From Eshraghiella sp964441705 (GTDB lineage Bacteria; Bacillota; Clostridia; Lachnospirales; Lachnospiraceae): a stretch of DNA of 64,000 nucleotides. Every line of letters begins with the position of its first letter. The stretch's first letter is position 1. The position numbers and the translations under genes were made by a program. The notes under the pieces were generated by a model. The model saw nothing but the letters and a program-made list of their open reading frames with translations. It did not search any database and was not told where the DNA came from. Below are positions 60,506 to 64,000 of this stretch, in pieces. The DNA is taken from positions 18,070 to 82,069 of the forward strand of contig CAYTWF010000003.1 in assembly GCA_964441705.1 (NCBI GenBank). The letters are read 5' to 3'.

Positions 60506-62652
60506 TTGTTTTCATTTGCGAGTCTGAGCTTGAGCGTCTCCAATTCACGGGAAGCTGTGACATTAGTTACCCTGTGCTTAATAATATCTGCATTATATGG
60601 CTTGGATATAAAATCATCCGCTTCCATAGCCAGTGCTTTTTTCTCACTGTCCCGGTCTCCCTGTGAGGTAATAATTACAGGTATCTTTCTGGTGCGCTCG
60701 TCCTCTCTGATTCTGGAAAGTGTCTGAAATCCATCCATCACTGGCATAAGCAAATCAAGCATAACAATATCAACCTTATCGTAATTCTCCTCCAGATATT
60801 CCCATGCAGTTTTGCCATTTTCTTTTTCCACAACAACATATTCATCCATAAACATTGCTGCAATGGCTGCTCTGTTGATATCAATATCATCAACAACAAG
60901 CATTACTCTTCCATTCTCAGGTCCCATAATTGGATTCTTCTCATATGCATACTTAAATGCTTTATTCTGAGCACATACCATTTCTGTTATATCGGAGGTA
61001 TTTAGCAGCTGGCGAAAATCCTCTTCCTTCATTGGTCTTGCAAAATAAAAGCCCTGCACATAGGTACAGTCCATGGAGCGAAGCACTGCAATCTGTTCAG
61101 CAGTCTCAACTCCCTCTGCAACTACTGCCAGATTAAGCCATTTGGCAAGACTGATTATGAAGCTTAGAATCCCACGTCCCGAAGATTCCTTAGCCTCATT
61201 CTGGATGAAACGTATATCCAGCTTCAACACATCCACAGGCATCTCTGCCAGCATATTAAGTGAGGAATATCCACTTCCAAAATCATCCATCTCAATAACA
61301 AAGCCAAGCTTCCTAAGCCTTCCCACAACCTCTATTATCTGACCTGGGTTCTCCGTGTAAGCTGACTCAGTTATCTCAAGGTGGAGATATCTCATAGATA
61401 TCTCATATTTAGCCACCAGACCAAGCAAAATATCAACAAGCTTTGGATTATATATATCCGCTCTTGATACATTTACTGATACTGCAATTGGCGGAAAACC
61501 CATTGTTATCCACTTATGTATATTCCTGCAGGTGGTTTCCCATACAAAAATATCAAGCTGGGTAATAAACCCGTTTTTCTCAAATACAGGTATAAACTCT
61601 CCCGGGGAAATAAAGCCCTTTACCGGATGAATCCATCTTACTAAGGCCTCGGCACCTGCTATCATCTCCGTATTAAGGTCATACTTAGGCTGGTAATACA
61701 CTGTAAATTCCTGATTATCCAGCGCATTCTGCATAGAGCCTGTAATAAACTGTTCATCTAAAAGTTTTTGTCTTAACGACTCGTCATACATCGAAAAAAG
61801 GTCATCATATTTACCTCTGTTGCGTTCCGCCGCCAGTTGTGCTCTGTCGCACATAACCGTTATATCTATATCTCTGTCTGTAATCTCATATATTCCACAG
61901 TGAAGCTTAATATCAAAGGCACAGGAACCCTTTTGTATCTTTTCTATCCATGGTCTGAATCTTTCATTCGTATACTCCGTCGTATGCTCCCTTAAGGCAT
62001 AGAAATTATCCGCACCAAATCTGCCGCATATGCCATTCCAACCGCACGCCTCGAATATAACATCCGCTATGTGTTTAAGGGTTTCGTCACCCTTTTTAAG
62101 ACCATAGGTATCATTAACCAGCTTAAAATGCTCCACACCTATGCACAGCATATCATATTCCTTATCTGGATTCTGCATCAGAAGCTTACGCGCCTCCTCG
62201 ACAAAAAATTCCTTATTATACAGACCTGTAAGAGCATCCTTTTCTATTCTGTTGATAACCGCCGCATTCTCACGAAGCTTAATAATATTGGACAATCTGT
62301 GCTTAATAATCTCTGCCTTATATGGCTTGGCTATAAAATCCTGAGAGCCAAGGGAAAGAGCCTTTATCTCTGTCTCATCAGTATTATCCTGTGATGATAC
62401 AATTACAGGTATCTTTGATAACTGCTTATCGGCAGACATTATCTTAAGTACCTCGTAGCCATCCAGCACAGGCATGAATATATCCAGTATTATTGCTGAA
62501 AGCTTGCTGTAATTAGCTCTTATAAGCTCAAGTGCCTCCTGCCCGTCGGCGGCATACATCAGCTCATACTCCTCACCTAAAAGCTTACCAAGTATATCTC
62601 TGTTAAGCTTCTGGTCATCCACTATCATTACTGTTCGTCTATACATAGGCAC
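60502..62652 (-). CDS. REC-degenerate GGDEF-EAL-REC protein
   Basis: 716 residues. N-terminal receiver (LDIFMPVLDG acceptor about 55), a GGDEF domain whose active-site loop reads GRFGADNF (about 209) so cyclase activity is probably lost, and an EAL domain with EALVRW (about 332), ITESAYTEN, DDFGSGYSS (about 453), KLDIRF and VAEGVET all kept, so phosphodiesterase is expected. A second receiver (MLDLLMPVMDG, about 630) closes the chain. It would hydrolyse c-di-GMP under control of two phosphorylation inputs. It follows the next hybrid kinase by 43 bp, a likely partner. Confidence 0.93.
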   Translation of the reverse strand: MPMYRRTVMIVDDQKLNRDILGKLLGEEYELMYAADGQEALELIRANYSKLSAIILDIFMPVLDGYEVLKIMSADKQLSKIPVIVSSQDNTDETEIKALSLGSQDFIAKPYKAEIIKHRLSNIIKLRENAAVINRIEKDALTGLYNKEFFVEEARKLLMQNPDKEYDMLCIGVEHFKLVNDTYGLKKGDETLKHIADVIFEACGWNGICGRFGADNFYALREHTTEYTNERFRPWIEKIQKGSCAFDIKLHCGIYEITDRDIDITVMCDRAQLAAERNRGKYDDLFSMYDESLRQKLLDEQFITGSMQNALDNQEFTVYYQPKYDLNTEMIAGAEALVRWIHPVKGFISPGEFIPVFEKNGFITQLDIFVWETTCRNIHKWITMGFPPIAVSVNVSRADIYNPKLVDILLGLVAKYEISMRYLHLEITESAYTENPGQIIEVVGRLRKLGFVIEMDDFGSGYSSLNMLAEMPVDVLKLDIRFIQNEAKESSGRGILSFIISLAKWLNLAVVAEGVETAEQIAVLRSMDCTYVQGFYFARPMKEEDFRQLLNTSDITEMVCAQNKAFKYAYEKNPIMGPENGRVMLVVDDIDINRAAIAAMFMDEYVVVEKENGKTAWEYLEENYDKVDIVMLDLLMPVMDGFQTLSRIREDERTRKIPVIITSQGDRDSEKKALAMEADDFISKPYNADIIKHRVTNVTASRELETLKLRLANENN

Positions 62653-62695
62653 CTCTCCTACACAGAATACTTATTGTCGCAACTGTTTTGTAGTA

Positions 62696-64000
62696 CTATT
62701 TATTAATCACCTTGTCTATAGTATCATATAATATATTAGTGTCAATTGGCTTGGCGATATGTCCATCCATTCCTGCTGATAAAGCCTCCGAAACGTCCTC
62801 CGTAAAAGCATTGGCTGTCATAGCATAAATTGGAATATTGGCAGCATCTGTTCTATCAAGCTTTCGTATAGCCCTGGCTGCTCCATATCCATCAAGCACC
62901 GGCATCTGTACATCCATAAGAATCATGTCATAGTAGCCTGCTTCGCTTGCATTAAAGGTATCAACAGCCTTTTGTCCATTGTCCACTCTGTCAACCTGAA
63001 GGTTAACCATATCCAGCAGCTCTATGGCAATCTCTGCATTAAGCTCATTATCCTCTGCCATAAGTACTCTGTGTCCGGTAAAATCATAGTCCTTAGACAC
63101 CTTTCCCTGTTTCACCATCTGTCCATTGGTAAGAGTCATGAATACATTAAACAGTGTTGACTGGAACAGTGGCTTACTTACAAAATAGTCAGCTCCTGCC
63201 GCCTTGGCAGTATCTTCAACCTCATTAAGGTCATATGCTGATACAATAATGATAATTGTCTTCCTGTCCTCCATCTGGCGTATGTACTGAGTCACTTCAA
63301 TTCCATTCATATCCGGCATCTTCCAGTCAATCAGACACACATCATAGGAGCACTCATTATCCATTGCTTCGCTAATCATCTCAAGTGCTTCATCCCCTGA
63401 GGAGGCCGTATCAAACTCTACTCCAAGTCTGCCAAGTACTATAGATGCATATTCTCTTGCACCCTTATCATCATCTACTACCAGAACCTTAAGGTCTTTT
63501 AAGGCATCCTTATCATTGGCAGCCTCATGCTGTACAATCTCAAATGGAAGGTCTACCGTAAATGTAGTTCCCTTATCTTTTTCACTGTCTACCTTAATTG
63601 CTCCATGCATCATATCAACAAGATTCTTGGCAATCGAAAGTCCCAGTCCGCTTCCACCATGTTTCTGGGCTGTCTGGGCTGTCTCCTGTTCAAACGGCTT
63701 GAAAAGACGTTCAATCATGTCCGTGGTCATTCCACAGCCGGTATCTGAAACTGTAAATCTTAAGAATGCAGTGTTATCTCTATGTGAGGTTTCCTCTATC
63801 ATTATCTTAATTGTACCACCCGATTCTGTGAACTTGTAGGCATTGGATACAAGATTTAAAAGAATCTGGTCAACCCTCAGTGAATCTCCCTTAAGAAATT
63901 CATTCTCCACATCCGTCGCCATCTCAAAGGTAATTCCTTTACTCTGGCACTGTGGATAATATATGGTACTTATTCCGTTAAGTACCTGTTTGATATCAAA
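62696..64000 (-). CDS. Hybrid histidine kinase, N-terminus off window
   Basis: The frame stays open to base 64000; about 434 residues are seen. The HATPase domain (LVSNAYKF N box, DTGCGMT, GSGLGLSI) is followed by two receivers with acceptor aspartates in LIDWKMPDMNG and LMDVQMPVLDG. Architecture and motifs closely match the kinase at 47987-50014, so they are paralogues. Sensor and phospho-acceptor histidine lie outside the window. It likely acts with the REC-EAL protein encoded 43 bp downstream. Confidence 0.92.
   Translation of the reverse strand, partial: FDIKQVLNGISTIYYPQCQSKGITFEMATDVENEFLKGDSLRVDQILLNLVSNAYKFTESGGTIKIMIEETSHRDNTAFLRFTVSDTGCGMTTDMIERLFKPFEQETAQTAQKHGGSGLGLSIAKNLVDMMHGAIKVDSEKDKGTTFTVDLPFEIVQHEAANDKDALKDLKVLVVDDDKGAREYASIVLGRLGVEFDTASSGDEALEMISEAMDNECSYDVCLIDWKMPDMNGIEVTQYIRQMEDRKTIIIIVSAYDLNEVEDTAKAAGADYFVSKPLFQSTLFNVFMTLTNGQMVKQGKVSKDYDFTGHRVLMAEDNELNAEIAIELLDMVNLQVDRVDNGQKAVDTFNASEAGYYDMILMDVQMPVLDGYGAARAIRKLDRTDAANIPIYAMTANAFTEDVSEALSAGMDGHIAKPIDTNILYDTIDKVINK

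Noticed and set aside
1..64000. tRNA, rRNA, insertion sequence or prophage
   Set aside because: No cloverleaf, ribosomal, transposase or phage-structural sequences were seen by reading; a tRNA or profile search would be needed to exclude small ones.

Overview
The window reads as a chromosomal segment of a low-to-moderate-GC Firmicute, most likely a Lachnospiraceae-type gut Clostridium. This rests on AGGAGG-type ribosome binding sites, a BioY biotin transporter, a FeoA-FeoB fusion, DUF6465- and DUF6512-type proteins, a family-2 (CUT2) sugar importer with a DUF3798 binding protein, and many GGDEF/EAL and hybrid-kinase genes. I cannot fix genus or species from sequence alone. A run of exactly 100 N at 17774-17873 marks a draft-assembly gap inside a repeat array. 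Almost all genes lie on the minus strand, so operons read right to left. No tRNA, rRNA, transposase, phage gene or CRISPR array was found.

Region 1 (1-5.9 kb) is a phosphate-starvation locus: an HPr-like protein without the catalytic histidine, then pstS-pstC-pstA-pstB-phoU, then a separately promoted Na/phosphate cotransporter cut by the window edge. Two 11-bp-phased TGTAAA arrays look like Pho boxes in front of both units. PstS appears circularly permuted: its usual second half precedes its usual first half. Region 2 (5.9-16.99 kb) holds rubrerythrin, a membrane diguanylate cyclase, sfsA-hypB-receiver, a P-loop kinase, a LysR regulator, bioY behind a BirA-like palindrome, a MATE exporter, an Ala/Lys-rich DUF6465 protein and a GntR-ABC operon.

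Region 3 (17.06-18.0 kb) is a GC-rich array of alternating 51-52 bp units built from the inverted pair TGGGTCTCA/TGAGACCCA, lying between the trmO terminator and the gntR promoter. Region 4 (18.1-25.3 kb) has trmO, an Ig-like surface protein, a zinc-ribbon/TPM pair, an HD phosphohydrolase, and a MerR-controlled membrane protein/lipoprotein operon.

Region 5 (25.4-39.6 kb) is an apparent 13-kb operon divergent from an AraC regulator: a CUT2 importer, beta-phosphoglucomutase, GH3 and GH78 glycosidases, then a diguanylate cyclase with a cytoplasmic sugar-binding-protein-like sensor, a small anchored protein and a soluble chemoreceptor, closed by a strong terminator. Glycoside capture, hydrolysis, c-di-GMP signalling and chemotaxis may be expressed together.

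Region 6 (39.6-64 kb) has yjdF with a probable yjdF riboswitch, an aldo/keto reductase with azlCD, an AAA/DUF4143 ATPase behind 23-bp tandem repeats, an ArsR-regulated metal-efflux operon, a MATE-hybrid kinase-MATE cluster, an AraC regulator, a large kinase with two solute-binding domains, an feoAB-lrgA-lrgB operon ending in an unannotated 30-residue membrane peptide, a REC-GGDEF-EAL-REC protein and part of another hybrid kinase. The strongest candidates for something new are the permuted PstS, the 17-kb array and the sugar/c-di-GMP/chemoreceptor operon.
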